From Arthrobacter terrae (lineage in GTDB: Bacteria; Actinomycetota; Actinomycetes; Actinomycetales; Micrococcaceae), in assembly GCF_015708085.1 (NCBI RefSeq), contig NZ_JADNYM010000022.1, positions 29,378 through 93,377 on the forward strand: a DNA stretch of 64,000 nt, given 5' to 3'. This document shows, piece by piece, positions 43,083-51,360 of this stretch. The position numbers were made by a program, and so were the translations under genes. The notes below the pieces were generated by a model. It had not been told where the DNA came from. It searched no databases and worked only from the letters and a program-made list of their open reading frames with translations. Each line of letters starts with the position of its first letter. Position 1 is the first letter of the stretch.

Positions 43083-43187
43083 GACAGGGGAGCGCCGGTC
43101 ACCGTTTAACGGTCCGTGCGCTGAGAGTGCGGACATCCGCTGACCCTCGAACCTGATCCGGCTAGTACCGGCGAAGGGAGTCGAGTT
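43083..43187 (+). promoter_or_regulatory. TPP riboswitch (THI element)
   Basis: The conserved core is clear: GACAGGGGAGC at the 5' side, CTGAGAGTGCGG in the middle, GACCCTCGAACCTGATCCGG and CGAAGGGAGTCG at the 3' side. It should bind thiamine pyrophosphate and reduce expression of the ykoEDC transporter that begins 61 bp downstream. Confidence 0.96.
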
Positions 43188-43248
43188 CTCTTCGGCATGC
43201 GGCGTCCTGCAAGCGTCCTGCCGCCCCTCCTGAAAAGGAGGACACGCA

Positions 43249-43929
43249 ATGAGTACGTCAAACACGAGTGAAAACGGCGTTAGTTCCACGCCGGAATCAC
43301 CGGAACCCCAAGCCAAAACGACATCCGCTGTTGCCGGGAGTCCCAGGCCTGCCGGACGCTGGCGCGTCGTGGACATCGTCGTTGCCTCAGTTCTGGCCGT
43401 GGCCGTCGGCGTCATCTTCTGGCTCTGGTCTATCGGCTACGCGGGAATCGCCATAATCACCGTGATTTTCCCCCCACTGGGCGGACTATACGGCGGCGGC
43501 TGGCTGATCGCCGGGGTCATCGGCGGCCTGGTGATCCGCAAGCCCGGCGCGGCGCTGTACTGCGAACTGATGGCGGCCGTGGTGGAGGCCCTGCTCGGCT
43601 CGCATTTCGGCCTGACTGTGCTGCTGTCGGGTTTGCTGCAGGGGCTCGGGGCAGAACTGGTTTTCGCCATCTTCCTGTACCGGAAGTTCAACCTTCCGAT
43701 CGCACTGTTAGCCGGTGCACTGTCCGGCGTCGGCATGGGCATCGTGGACAATCTTGTTTATAACGCTGAGTGGGAGATCCCCTGGAAGATCGTGTATCTG
43801 GTGTTTGGGGCTATCTCGGGTGCGCTTATTGCCGGGCTGCTGTCCTGGCTGGCCGTGCGTGGTCTGGCGAAGACCGGTGCCCTGGCCAACCTCGGCTCCC
43901 GCCGCGCCGCGGTGGAACCTGCAGTCTAG
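43249..43929 (+). CDS. ykoE: ECF transporter substrate-specific component YkoE (thiamine precursor)
   Basis: The 226-residue membrane protein has a 40-residue polar start, then about five or six helices. Typical YkoE motifs are FPPLGGLYGGGWLIAGVIGG, LYCELMAAVVEALLGSHFGL and LVYNAEWEIPWKIVYL. YkoE binds hydroxymethylpyrimidine or a related thiamine precursor. The TPP riboswitch upstream and ykoD and ykoC downstream support this strongly. AAAAGGAGGAC precedes ATG 43249. Confidence 0.92.
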   Translation: MSTSNTSENGVSSTPESPEPQAKTTSAVAGSPRPAGRWRVVDIVVASVLAVAVGVIFWLWSIGYAGIAIITVIFPPLGGLYGGGWLIAGVIGGLVIRKPGAALYCELMAAVVEALLGSHFGLTVLLSGLLQGLGAELVFAIFLYRKFNLPIALLAGALSGVGMGIVDNLVYNAEWEIPWKIVYLVFGAISGALIAGLLSWLAVRGLAKTGALANLGSRRAAVEPAV

Positions 43930-43932
43930 AAC

Positions 43933-45573
43933 ATGTCCCCTTACGACGCCGACACCCGGGAGCATACCCGGCCTGCGGCCGTTTGCGCGCGAGGCTGGGG
44001 CTGGCGGCATTCCGGCCGCGCAGCGCAGGCCGTCCGCGACTTGGAGCTGGATATTGCCCCGGGGGAGCGCGTGCTGCTGCTGGGGCCGTCCGGGGCCGGC
44101 AAATCCACTCTGCTGCATGCCCTTGCCGGCGTGCTCGGAGCGGACCAGGATGCTGCGGAGTCCGGCTCACTGACGGTCGACGGCGAAAACCCCGCCGTCC
44201 GCCGCGGGAGCGCAGGGCTGATGCAGCAGGATCCGGAGGCCCAGGTGGTGCTCTCCCGGATCGGGGACGATGTGGCGTTCGGTGCGGAAAACCTCGCCGT
44301 GCCCAGGGACGAGATCTGGCGCCGCGTGGGTAACGCGTTGGACGCGGTCGGACTGGACTTTCCGCTGGACCATCCCACCTCGTCACTGTCCGGCGGACAG
44401 AAGCAGCGCCTTGGCCTGGCCGGCATTCTTGCGATGCAGCCGGGCCTGCTGCTCCTTGATGAGCCCACGGCGAACCTCGATCCGGCCGGAGTGCTGGAGG
44501 TGCGCGACGCGGTGCTGCGGATGCTCGAAAGCACCGGGGCGACAATGGTGGTTGTCGAACACCGGGTGGCGGTCTGGGTGGACGTGGTGGACCGAATTGT
44601 GGTGCTCGCCCCCGGGGACCGCGGTCAGGGCGGCGGCGTGCTGATCGATGGTCCGCCACGCCACGTGCTGACGCAGGCGCGCCGGATGCTGACCGGAGCC
44701 GGCATCTGGGTGCCCGGCTACATCCCGGTCACCCGCCCCCGGAGGGGCGCCCTTGATGGTCAAATCGCCGGTCAAATTGGTGGTCAAATCGCCGGGCAAG
44801 CCCAAACCGGCGCTGATGTGCTGCTGGACGCTGATGTGCTGCTGGACGCCGATCAGCTCGCTGTATCGCGGCAGGCAGCTAACGGCGGTAAGCGCCGTGG
44901 TGCCGCACGGCGCCTCCCGGCCGCAGCGGTGGCGTCCGGCATTGACCTGCGTGTGCGCGCCGGTGCTGCGCTGAGTATCACCGGCCCCAACGGTGCCGGA
45001 AAATCGACGCTCGCCCTTACCCTCGGGGGTCTGCTTCCGCCGCTGGACGGGCGCTTGCGCGCGGCCGACGCGCTGAGCCGGGGGGCGGGGAACGAACCGC
45101 ACCGCTGGAGCGGAGGAGACCTGATCCAACGCATTGGCACCGTGTTTCAGGAGCCGGAGCATCAGTTTGTCACCGGCCGCGTGCTGGATGAGCTGAACTT
45201 CGGACCTAAACTCCTGGGCCGCGGGTCCGAACGGGTCGATGAACTGCTGGAGCGGCTCCGGTTGACGCATCTGGCCGAGGCCAATCCGTACACGCTTTCC
45301 GGTGGAGAAAAGCGCAGGTTATCCGTGGCCACCGTACTGGCCGCTAACCCGTCACTCCTGGTGCTCGACGAGCCGACGTTCGGCCAGGACGCCAATACCT
45401 GGGCAGACCTGGTGGACTTGCTGACGGAACTGCTCGACGCCGGGACGTCCGTGATCTCAGTGACGCATGATCAGGAATTTACCCAGTTACTGGGGGGCAC
45501 GCAGTTCCAGCTCACCGCCGCTGGGCGGCGGACCGTCGAAAACCCCACAACCGCGTGCGGAGGTGTCCGGTGA
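43933..45573 (+). CDS. ykoD: ECF transporter duplicated ATPase YkoD
   Basis: The 546-residue protein has two ABC ATPase domains in one chain. The first has Walker A LGPSGAGKSTLLHALAG and signature SSLSGGQKQRLGLAGIL. The second has ITGPNGAGKSTLALTLGGLL, LSGGEKRRLSVATVL and Walker B LLVLDEPTFGQD. The linker between them (about 275-320) holds Gly/Gln repeats (GQIAGQIGGQIAGQ) and a duplicated DVLLDA block, both encoded by DNA repeats. It energises YkoE/YkoC. Confidence 0.93.
   Translation: MSPYDADTREHTRPAAVCARGWGWRHSGRAAQAVRDLELDIAPGERVLLLGPSGAGKSTLLHALAGVLGADQDAAESGSLTVDGENPAVRRGSAGLMQQDPEAQVVLSRIGDDVAFGAENLAVPRDEIWRRVGNALDAVGLDFPLDHPTSSLSGGQKQRLGLAGILAMQPGLLLLDEPTANLDPAGVLEVRDAVLRMLESTGATMVVVEHRVAVWVDVVDRIVVLAPGDRGQGGGVLIDGPPRHVLTQARRMLTGAGIWVPGYIPVTRPRRGALDGQIAGQIGGQIAGQAQTGADVLLDADVLLDADQLAVSRQAANGGKRRGAARRLPAAAVASGIDLRVRAGAALSITGPNGAGKSTLALTLGGLLPPLDGRLRAADALSRGAGNEPHRWSGGDLIQRIGTVFQEPEHQFVTGRVLDELNFGPKLLGRGSERVDELLERLRLTHLAEANPYTLSGGEKRRLSVATVLAANPSLLVLDEPTFGQDANTWADLVDLLTELLDAGTSVISVTHDQEFTQLLGGTQFQLTAAGRRTVENPTTACGGVR
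44812..44847 (+). repeat. 18-bp tandem duplication in the YkoD linker
   Basis: GCTGATGTGCTGCTGGAC is present twice in direct succession. A neighbouring set of GGTCAAATCGCCGGTCAAAT-type units at 44758-44799 adds a Gly/Gln repeat. Both lie in the hinge between the two ATPase domains and keep frame. Confidence 0.85.
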
Positions 45574-46367
45574 GCGTTGATGTGATGGCCGGACCGCGGT
45601 CAACAGCCGTGCTGGCCCGGGCGAATCCGCTGGCGAAACTCGCCGCGGCACTGATGCTGACCATCGTTTTACTACTGAGCGTGGACTGGGCCTCGGCCAC
45701 CGTGGCATTGGTGTGTGAACTGGCAGTGCTGCCGCTCGCCGGCCTTAGTGCCCGCACGCTGCTGTTGCGCGGCTGGCCAATTCTGGCGGCTGCACTGGTC
45801 GGCGGTTACGGCTCGGCCCTGTTGGCGCCAAAGACCGGTGCGGTGCTGCTGGATTGGGGTCCGCTGCTCTTTACCGAGGGGTCGTTGCAGTCGGGCCTTG
45901 CCATTATGCTCCGTGGTATTGCCATCGCCCTCCCCGGCGTGATCGTCCTGGCCAGCACGGATCCAACGGATCTGGCGGATGCGCTGGCACAGAAGATGAA
46001 GCTTCCGCACCGATTCGTCCTAGGTGCCCTTGCCGCTCTGCGGCTGGTCGGTTTGCTGGTGGAGGAATGGCAGACGCTGGGAATGGCGCGGCGTGCTCGA
46101 GGAGTGGGCAGCGGATCCGGGTTTGCGGGCAGGTTCAAGGCGTCTCTGGGGCAGGCGCTGGCGCTGCTTGTGCAGGCGATCCGCAGAGCGTCCCGGCTGG
46201 CTGTCTCGATGGAAGCGAAAGGTTTCGGCGCGGGCCCGAGGAGCTGGGCGCGCGAGTCCAGGTTTGGGCCACTTGACGCGCAGGTCGTCGCCGCCGCTGT
46301 CCTGATGGTGGCAGCGGTAGTGGGCGCCGCCGTCGGACTGGGAACCTGGAACCCGGTGTTCGGGTAG
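45570..46367 (+). CDS. ykoC: ECF transporter transmembrane component YkoC
   Basis: From GTG 45570 (GGAGGTGTCC upstream, and GTGA overlap with the ykoD stop) the product is 265 residues. It has the CbiQ/EcfT fold: RANPLAKLAAALMLTIVLLL, further helices, and the coupling motif GMARRARGVGSGSG (an Ala-Arg-Gly type motif), with a second motif SRLAVSMEAKGFGAGP. It is the shared membrane subunit of the thiamine-precursor importer. Confidence 0.92.
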   Translation: MSVDVMAGPRSTAVLARANPLAKLAAALMLTIVLLLSVDWASATVALVCELAVLPLAGLSARTLLLRGWPILAAALVGGYGSALLAPKTGAVLLDWGPLLFTEGSLQSGLAIMLRGIAIALPGVIVLASTDPTDLADALAQKMKLPHRFVLGALAALRLVGLLVEEWQTLGMARRARGVGSGSGFAGRFKASLGQALALLVQAIRRASRLAVSMEAKGFGAGPRSWARESRFGPLDAQVVAAAVLMVAAVVGAAVGLGTWNPVFG

Positions 46368-46472
46368 GGGTAGCGTTGACGTGCGGAGGTTTCCCCGCCG
46401 GGAAGTGGCAAATATTCCGGATTATTGCACCAAACGGTTAGAAAACGCGCTGTTGTAGCATCCGGGCTGTCT

Positions 46473-46499
46473 TTTACAGCGCTTTATACATTCTATGAT
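46473..46499 (+). promoter_or_regulatory. Probable promoter of the HTH-MurA gene
   Basis: TTTACA (46473-46478) and TATGAT (46494-46499) are 15 bp apart in an A/T-rich stretch. A start of transcription 6-8 bp after TATGAT would leave almost no leader before ATG 46512, and no ribosome-binding site is seen, so the mRNA may be nearly leaderless. Confidence 0.45.
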
Positions 46500-46511
46500 A
46501 TAAATGGATTC

Positions 46512-48044
46512 ATGACTCAAGTAGCTGCGGAATCCGTTGGAGTGCTGGTTCGTGATGCCCGCACAAACAAGGGCTGGACCCAGGGGCGGCTGGCGGCCGA
46601 GCTGGGCACCAGCCAGAGTGCGGTGGCGCGGATGGAACAGGGCAAACAGAATCTGAGCCTGAAAATGATTGGGCGGATGGAGACTATCTTCGGACGGAGC
46701 ATAGTCAATGTGGGCGACGGCGGCAAGCAGCGGATCACGCATCTGCGCGTGGTAGGCGGTCACCAGCTCTCCGGCAGCGTTGACGTTAACTCCAGTAAGA
46801 ATGCCGGCGTCGCCTTGCTGTGCGCCAGTTTGCTGAACCGCGGAACGACGACGTTGCGCCAGCTTGCACGGATCGAAGAAGTCAACCGCATTGTGGAGCT
46901 GCTGACCAGCATCGGCGTCGAATGCACCTGGCTGAACGCCAACGATCTGCTCATCAGGCGCCCCGCCGTACTCAACCTGCCGGCCATGGATGTGGAGGCC
47001 GCCCGACGCACGCGCAGTGTCATCATGCTGTTGGGGCCGCTGCTGGATGAAGAAGCAAGCTACCGGCTGCCCTATGCGGGTGGCTGCGATTTGGGGACAC
47101 GGACCGTTGAGCCGCACATGCAGGCGCTGCGCGAATTCGGGTTATCGGTCCAGGCACATGCGGGGTTCTATGCCATCCAGGCTCCCGCGGCCGATAACCA
47201 GGACCGGTCCTTTGTGCTCACTGAGCGCGGGGACACGGTGACCGAAAATGCCGTGATGGCGGCGGCTCATCGGGAGGGCACTACAGTGATCCGCAATGCC
47301 AGCCCAAACTACATGGTCCAGGACCTGTGCTTTTATCTGCAGGGGCTGGGCATCAGCGTAGAGGGCATCGGCAGCACCACGCTGACCATCAGGGGCAAGG
47401 CCCGGATTGATGTAGACATCGAATATTCGCCCTCCGAAGACCCGATCGAGGCGATGAGCCTGATCACGGCCGGCATTGTCACCGGTTCCGAGGTCACCAT
47501 CCGGCGGGTGCCCATCGAGTTCATGGAAATTGAACTCAGCGTGCTGGAGCAGATGGGCTTTCACTACCGCAAGTCGGCTGAGTACACCGCACATAATGGA
47601 CATACCCGGCTGGTGGACATCACTACGCTGCCCTCGGAGCTGACTGCGGCTGCGGACAAGATCCATCCGATGCCGTTCCCGGGGCTGAATATTGACAATT
47701 TGCCGTTCTTCGCGGTGATCGCCTCCTGCGCGCAGGGGGCGACGCTTATCCATGACTGGGTCTATGAGAACAGGGCCATCTACCTGACCGAGTTGAATCG
47801 GCTCGGCGCCCGCGTGCGGCTGCTGGATCCGCACCGGATCGACGTTACGGGGCCCACGCGCTGGCGCGCCGCGGAAATTGGCTGCCCGCCGGCCCTGCGC
47901 CCGGCCGCCTGCATCCTGCTGGCGATGCTCGCCGCTAAGGGAACCTCCGAGCTGCGCAATATCTATGTGATTGAACGCGGCTACGAGGATCTCGCCGAGC
48001 GGCTGAACACACTCGGTGCCGAGATCGAATATTTCCAAGACTAA
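46512..48044 (+). CDS. HTH-MurA fusion (UDP-GlcNAc 1-carboxyvinyltransferase-like)
   Basis: The 510-residue product has an XRE-type helix-turn-helix in its first 70 residues (VLVRDARTNKGWTQGRLAAE, TSQSAVARMEQGK). A MurA/EPSP-synthase fold follows. Catalytic features of MurA are kept: Lys96-Asn97 (SSKNAGVALL), Cys192 in YAGGCDLGTRTVEPHM (the fosfomycin-target Cys), and Asp395 in GLNIDNLP. Typical MurA is about 420 residues and has no DNA-binding part. It probably transfers enolpyruvate to a UDP-amino sugar and may also act as a regulator. No other cell-wall gene is adjacent. Confidence 0.88.
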   Translation: MTQVAAESVGVLVRDARTNKGWTQGRLAAELGTSQSAVARMEQGKQNLSLKMIGRMETIFGRSIVNVGDGGKQRITHLRVVGGHQLSGSVDVNSSKNAGVALLCASLLNRGTTTLRQLARIEEVNRIVELLTSIGVECTWLNANDLLIRRPAVLNLPAMDVEAARRTRSVIMLLGPLLDEEASYRLPYAGGCDLGTRTVEPHMQALREFGLSVQAHAGFYAIQAPAADNQDRSFVLTERGDTVTENAVMAAAHREGTTVIRNASPNYMVQDLCFYLQGLGISVEGIGSTTLTIRGKARIDVDIEYSPSEDPIEAMSLITAGIVTGSEVTIRRVPIEFMEIELSVLEQMGFHYRKSAEYTAHNGHTRLVDITTLPSELTAAADKIHPMPFPGLNIDNLPFFAVIASCAQGATLIHDWVYENRAIYLTELNRLGARVRLLDPHRIDVTGPTRWRAAEIGCPPALRPAACILLAMLAAKGTSELRNIYVIERGYEDLAERLNTLGAEIEYFQD

Positions 48045-48046
48045 GC

Positions 48047-48116
48047 GTGAGCGGGTACATTTGTGACTTAAACCTGCTGAGCCCGGCGATTGAAGGGGGC
48101 AAATGTGCCCACTCAC
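48047..48116. repeat. Imperfect 18-bp-arm palindrome between convergent genes
   Basis: GTGAGCGGGTACATTTGT and GCAAATGTGCCCACTCAC pair with three mismatches around a 34-nt middle. It lies 2 bp after the HTH-MurA stop and before metZ, tail to tail. It may be a bidirectional terminator or a dispersed palindromic repeat. Confidence 0.65.
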
Positions 48117-48125
48117 CCTTGTTGG

Positions 48126-49397
48126 TTAAAGTTGGGCCGCGGCGAGAGCAGTCTTCAAATCCCCGATGAGATCCTCAATGTCTTCCAGTCCCACCGACAG
48201 ACGCAGCACGCCGTCGGTCAGTCCAATGGAGGCGCGACCTTCCGGCCCCATTGCCCGATGCGTGGTGGTGGCCGGATGCGTTATCAAGGACTTGGTATCG
48301 CCAAGATTGTTGGAAATGTCGATGATTGTCAACGCATTGAGCAGCGCAAATGCCGCATCCTTAGCTGCTGTTCCAGCAGCATTGCCTCCTTTCAGCTCGC
48401 TGTCCGAGTCGGCATTGCTGCCGACACAGCCCAATGAAGCGAGCTCGAAGGTGAGGACGGTGCCCCCTGCCTTCATCTGGCTCCGCGCGAGCTCAAATTG
48501 TGGATGCGAGGGCAACAGCGGGTACCGTACCCAATTCACCGCCGGATGCTGCTCCAAAAACTCTGCCAGGCGCAGTGCTTTGGCAGCCGAATGTGCCACC
48601 CGAAGACCCATGGTCTCCAGCCCCTTGGTCAGCACCCATGCATTGAAGGCAGACAGCGCAGGGCCGGTATGGCGCATCAGTTGCTTCACGGGTCCGTCGA
48701 TGAACTCCCGAGTGCCCAAAATGGCGCCGCCAAGCACGCGCCCTTGACCGTCGATATGTTTCGTTCCGGAGTAGACAATCACATCCGCGCCCAGCTCCCC
48801 GCACTTTTGCAGCAGCGGGGTGGCGAAGACGTTGTCCGCCACGACCGTTGCGCCGGCAGCATGTGCCAGCGCGCAGACAGCCCTGATGTCCACGATTTCC
48901 TGCATCGGGTTCGACGGCGACTCGAAGAAGACCGCCGTCGTCGGCACCGAAAGTGCTTCCCGCCATTGCTGCAGATCAGCGCCGTCCACGAAAACGGTTT
49001 CCACACCCCAGCGCGGCAGGATTTCATTGAGAATGACGAAGCAGGAGCCGAACAGCGAGCGTGCCGCGACAACCCGGTCCCCGGCGCCCAGTAGGGCGCC
49101 GAGGGCGGTAAAGACCGCCGACATCCCGGAAGCGGTGGCGAAGCATGCTTCCGTGCCCTCGAGCAGCCGCAGCCGTTCCTGGAAAGTGGCAACCGAGGGG
49201 TTTCCGTACCGGGAGTAGACGAAGCGGTCCACCTCGCCGGTGAAGGCCTGCTCCGCGGCCTGGGCCGATCCGTAGACATAGCCGGAGTTCAGGAACAATG
49301 CCTCCGAAGTTTCCTGGAATCCGGTACGGTCCAGGCCGCCACGAACCGCCTGCGTGGACGGCGCCCAACCGGTTGCTTGGGGGTTGAAGTTGCTCAT
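48126..49397 (-). CDS. metZ: O-succinylhomoserine sulfhydrylase (MetZ)
   Basis: The 423-residue PLP enzyme makes homocysteine from O-succinylhomoserine and sulfide. Features are FVYSRYGNPSVATFQERL, FESPSNPMQEIVDI, and the PLP lysine Lys213 in VYSGTKHIDGQGRVLGG. The Arg/Tyr near the start and length fit the trans-sulfuration family. An insert of about 20 residues (NADSDSELKGGNAAGTAAKD) near 340 is unusual. It is the last gene of an operon under a SAM-IV riboswitch; ATG overlaps the rhodanese stop by 4 bp. Confidence 0.93.
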   Translation of the reverse strand: MSNFNPQATGWAPSTQAVRGGLDRTGFQETSEALFLNSGYVYGSAQAAEQAFTGEVDRFVYSRYGNPSVATFQERLRLLEGTEACFATASGMSAVFTALGALLGAGDRVVAARSLFGSCFVILNEILPRWGVETVFVDGADLQQWREALSVPTTAVFFESPSNPMQEIVDIRAVCALAHAAGATVVADNVFATPLLQKCGELGADVIVYSGTKHIDGQGRVLGGAILGTREFIDGPVKQLMRHTGPALSAFNAWVLTKGLETMGLRVAHSAAKALRLAEFLEQHPAVNWVRYPLLPSHPQFELARSQMKAGGTVLTFELASLGCVGSNADSDSELKGGNAAGTAAKDAAFALLNALTIIDISNNLGDTKSLITHPATTTHRAMGPEGRASIGLTDGVLRLSVGLEDIEDLIGDLKTALAAAQL

Positions 49398-49834
49398 GCT
49401 GGACCCTGGCCCTCAGCTGTTGGCGTAAGTTGCCTGCGCGAGTACGGAAGGCTGCGGTTTTTCCAGCCGTTGAGGATCCTGTCCCCGTAGGCATCGGGGC
49501 TGCCCTCGAAGCCGTCCAGTACATTCCAACTGGTAAAGCCCGCGGAGGCTGCAAGCTCGGCGGCGCCGATCGAGCGCACGCCGGAACGGCAGAGGAAGAT
49601 CAGTTCCACCTCCGCGGCGTTGGGAGCCTGGGCCCGCAGCTGTTCAAGAAAATCCAGGTTCTGCGTGCCGCCGGTCAGGTTCCACTGAATGAAGAGCGGA
49701 ACGCGGCCTGTTGCGGAGGTGTCCGGGATGCCGATGTGGTTCCATTCGGCCTCGGTCCGCACGTCCACCAGCAGCGCACCGGCCAGCAGCTTTTCCCAGG
49801 CCTGCGCCACCGTAAGATCGCCCGCGTAGCTCAT
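49394..49834 (-). CDS. Rhodanese-like domain protein
   Basis: The 146-residue protein has one rhodanese domain. Key segments are LLVDVRTEAEWNHIGIPDT and the active loop FLCRSGVRSIGAAELA with Cys82 as persulfide carrier. It overlaps both neighbours by 4 bp (DUF1737 gene upstream, metZ downstream), so it is likely to supply or relay sulfur in the same pathway. This is inference from the operon. Confidence 0.88.
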   Translation of the reverse strand: MSYAGDLTVAQAWEKLLAGALLVDVRTEAEWNHIGIPDTSATGRVPLFIQWNLTGGTQNLDFLEQLRAQAPNAAEVELIFLCRSGVRSIGAAELAASAGFTSWNVLDGFEGSPDAYGDRILNGWKNRSLPYSRRQLTPTAEGQGPA

Positions 49835-50088
49835 TTGCCGCTGTCGTTCGTGGTGCCGGTAGCGTTCGTGGTGCCGGTAGCGCTTGAGATAAGGGCGGAG
49901 GGCAGGATCACCGCCTGCGCAGCTACCGTCTGTCCGCCGTCGAAAGCCAGCGCGGGACTGCCATAAAGTACATATCCGTCGGCCAGGGCCGCGCTGACAC
50001 GTGCGCAGAAGGAACGGTCATTGGGCCCGCTGAGCAGGCGGTAAGCCAGCGGCGCGTCGGCGGCAGGCGGGGCTGTTGGGGCTGTCAC
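49831..50088 (-). CDS. DUF1737 domain-containing protein
   Basis: From GTG 50088 (GAGGAG upstream) the product is 85 residues. It contains APLAYRLLSGPNDRSFCARV and LADGYVLYGSPALAFDGGQT, the DUF1737 core. The C-terminus has a Thr/Gly/Asn repeat (ATGTTNATGTTND) encoded by a 21-bp DNA repeat. It is the first gene after the SAM-IV riboswitch, so it is likely to take part in methionine or sulfur metabolism; the role of the domain is unknown. Confidence 0.82.
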   Translation of the reverse strand: MTAPTAPPAADAPLAYRLLSGPNDRSFCARVSAALADGYVLYGSPALAFDGGQTVAAQAVILPSALISSATGTTNATGTTNDSGK

Positions 50089-50203
50089 GAGAGAGGTCTC
50101 CTCATTGCAATCAATGGTGCGGCCAATGGATGCAGGCGAGGGGGCGACCAAGGACCGCCGGAACCGTTCACGCTTGCAAGCCTGGGCCGTCACGCCGGGG
50201 TTT

Positions 50204-50292
50204 GCCGAGTAGTCACCTGAGGCACCCCGCCGGAAAGAGGGTTGCCGGCCAGCAAGTCAGGGCTTAGCGCTGGCACTCATTACTCATTGAAA
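50204..50292 (-). promoter_or_regulatory. SAM-IV type S-adenosylmethionine riboswitch
   Basis: On the reverse strand the conserved core is present: ATGAGTGCCAGCG, then CTTGCTGGCCGGCAACCCTC, then GGCGGGGTGCCTCAGGTGA. The GCCAGC/GCTGGC pairing, GGCAACCCTC and GGGGTGCC match the SAM-IV class known from actinobacteria. It should turn off DUF1737-rhodanese-metZ when S-adenosylmethionine is abundant. Exact ends are approximate. Confidence 0.9.
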
Positions 50293-50361
50293 ACGTAGCA
50301 TACGGCCCTGGGTGTGGGACAGTCCGCAGCCGGAGTATGGCTCCTGATGACGGACGGGAAT

Positions 50362-51339
50362 CTATTGGGTGCCGGCGATCAGCTTGTTGAGCTCGGTGGT
50401 GAGGGCACGCCGGGCATCGGGGGTGCCGATTTCCCGCCCATCGATTCGGTTAACCGGTGCCAGCAGGCGAACGCTGGAAATGAGCCAAACGGCGTCCGCG
50501 TCAAAGAGGTCCGCTGGTTCGACCGGTCCGTATCCCAGTTCCCAGCCGGCGGCCTTGGCGGCTGTGAACAGCGCGCCCTGCGAGGTGCCCGGCAAAATAC
50601 CGCTGTCCAGCCGGGGCGTGATCAGACGTCTGATCCGATCCGGCCCGTCTCCTTCGGCGTGGGCCAGCAGTACGGACGACGTCGGTCCCTCCAAAACACG
50701 TCCGTCCCCACTGGTGAAAATAACGTCATCAGCGCCGTGCGCGCGGGCGTACCGCAGAGCGGCCATATTGACGGCATAGGACAGCGTTTTTGCGCCGAGC
50801 AAGAGCCACGGCGCGCGGTCGGCAACGGAACTGTCGTAGCCACGGTCCAGCAGCAGCACATCAACCCCGGTCTCCCGTTGTGCCCGTCCCGCCGCGGGCG
50901 GCTCCGAAGCCTGCACCCACGCCGTGGGCGTAGTCCCACCCTCCACACCGCGCGTCACAATGAGCTTGAGCACCATTTCATCGTCGTTGGTGGTGCTGTC
51001 GTTGGTGGTGCTGTCGTTGGTGGTGCTGTCGTTGGTGGTGCTGCCGTTCCCGCTTCCGCTGGCGTCGGCGCGGTCACGGCGAAATTCCTTGACCGCGGTG
51101 GCCATAGCGCGGCGCCACTGATCCTGCGCCGGGACCTGCAGATCCATGGCGCGGGCCGAGGAATCCAGCCGGTCCAGATGGGCCTGGCTCTTCCTGATGT
51201 TTCCGCCGACCACCAGCAGGGATTCGAACACGCCGTCCCCCCGCGTGGCACCCTGATCGGTGGCCATCAGTGCCGGTACCGCGGCATCCACGATGCGCCC
51301 TGCCGGCACGGACGGATCCAGGAACACCAATACAGTCAT
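50362..51339 (-). CDS. pabC: Aminotransferase class IV, aminodeoxychorismate lyase-like (PabC)
   Basis: The 325-residue PLP protein opens LMATDQGATRGDGVFESLLV and has the PLP lysine segment LLLGAKTLSYAVNMAALRY. Further motifs are GADDVIFTSGDGRVLEGPTS and SGILPGTSQGAL, typical of fold-type IV enzymes. It lies 21 bp downstream of the PabB-type gene, so it probably makes 4-aminobenzoate for folate. Its middle carries STTND four times, a 15-bp DNA repeat, in a loop before the core. Confidence 0.87.
   Translation of the reverse strand: MTVLVFLDPSVPAGRIVDAAVPALMATDQGATRGDGVFESLLVVGGNIRKSQAHLDRLDSSARAMDLQVPAQDQWRRAMATAVKEFRRDRADASGSGNGSTTNDSTTNDSTTNDSTTNDDEMVLKLIVTRGVEGGTTPTAWVQASEPPAAGRAQRETGVDVLLLDRGYDSSVADRAPWLLLGAKTLSYAVNMAALRYARAHGADDVIFTSGDGRVLEGPTSSVLLAHAEGDGPDRIRRLITPRLDSGILPGTSQGALFTAAKAAGWELGYGPVEPADLFDADAVWLISSVRLLAPVNRIDGREIGTPDARRALTTELNKLIAGTQ
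50983..51042 (-). repeat. Four exact 15-bp tandem copies
   Basis: The plus-strand unit GTCGTTGGTGGTGCT is repeated four times and encodes a Ser-Thr-Thr-Asn-Asp repeat in PabC. Copy changes would keep the frame. Confidence 0.95.
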
Positions 51340-51360
51340 GGTTTTAGCTTAGTGCCGCGG

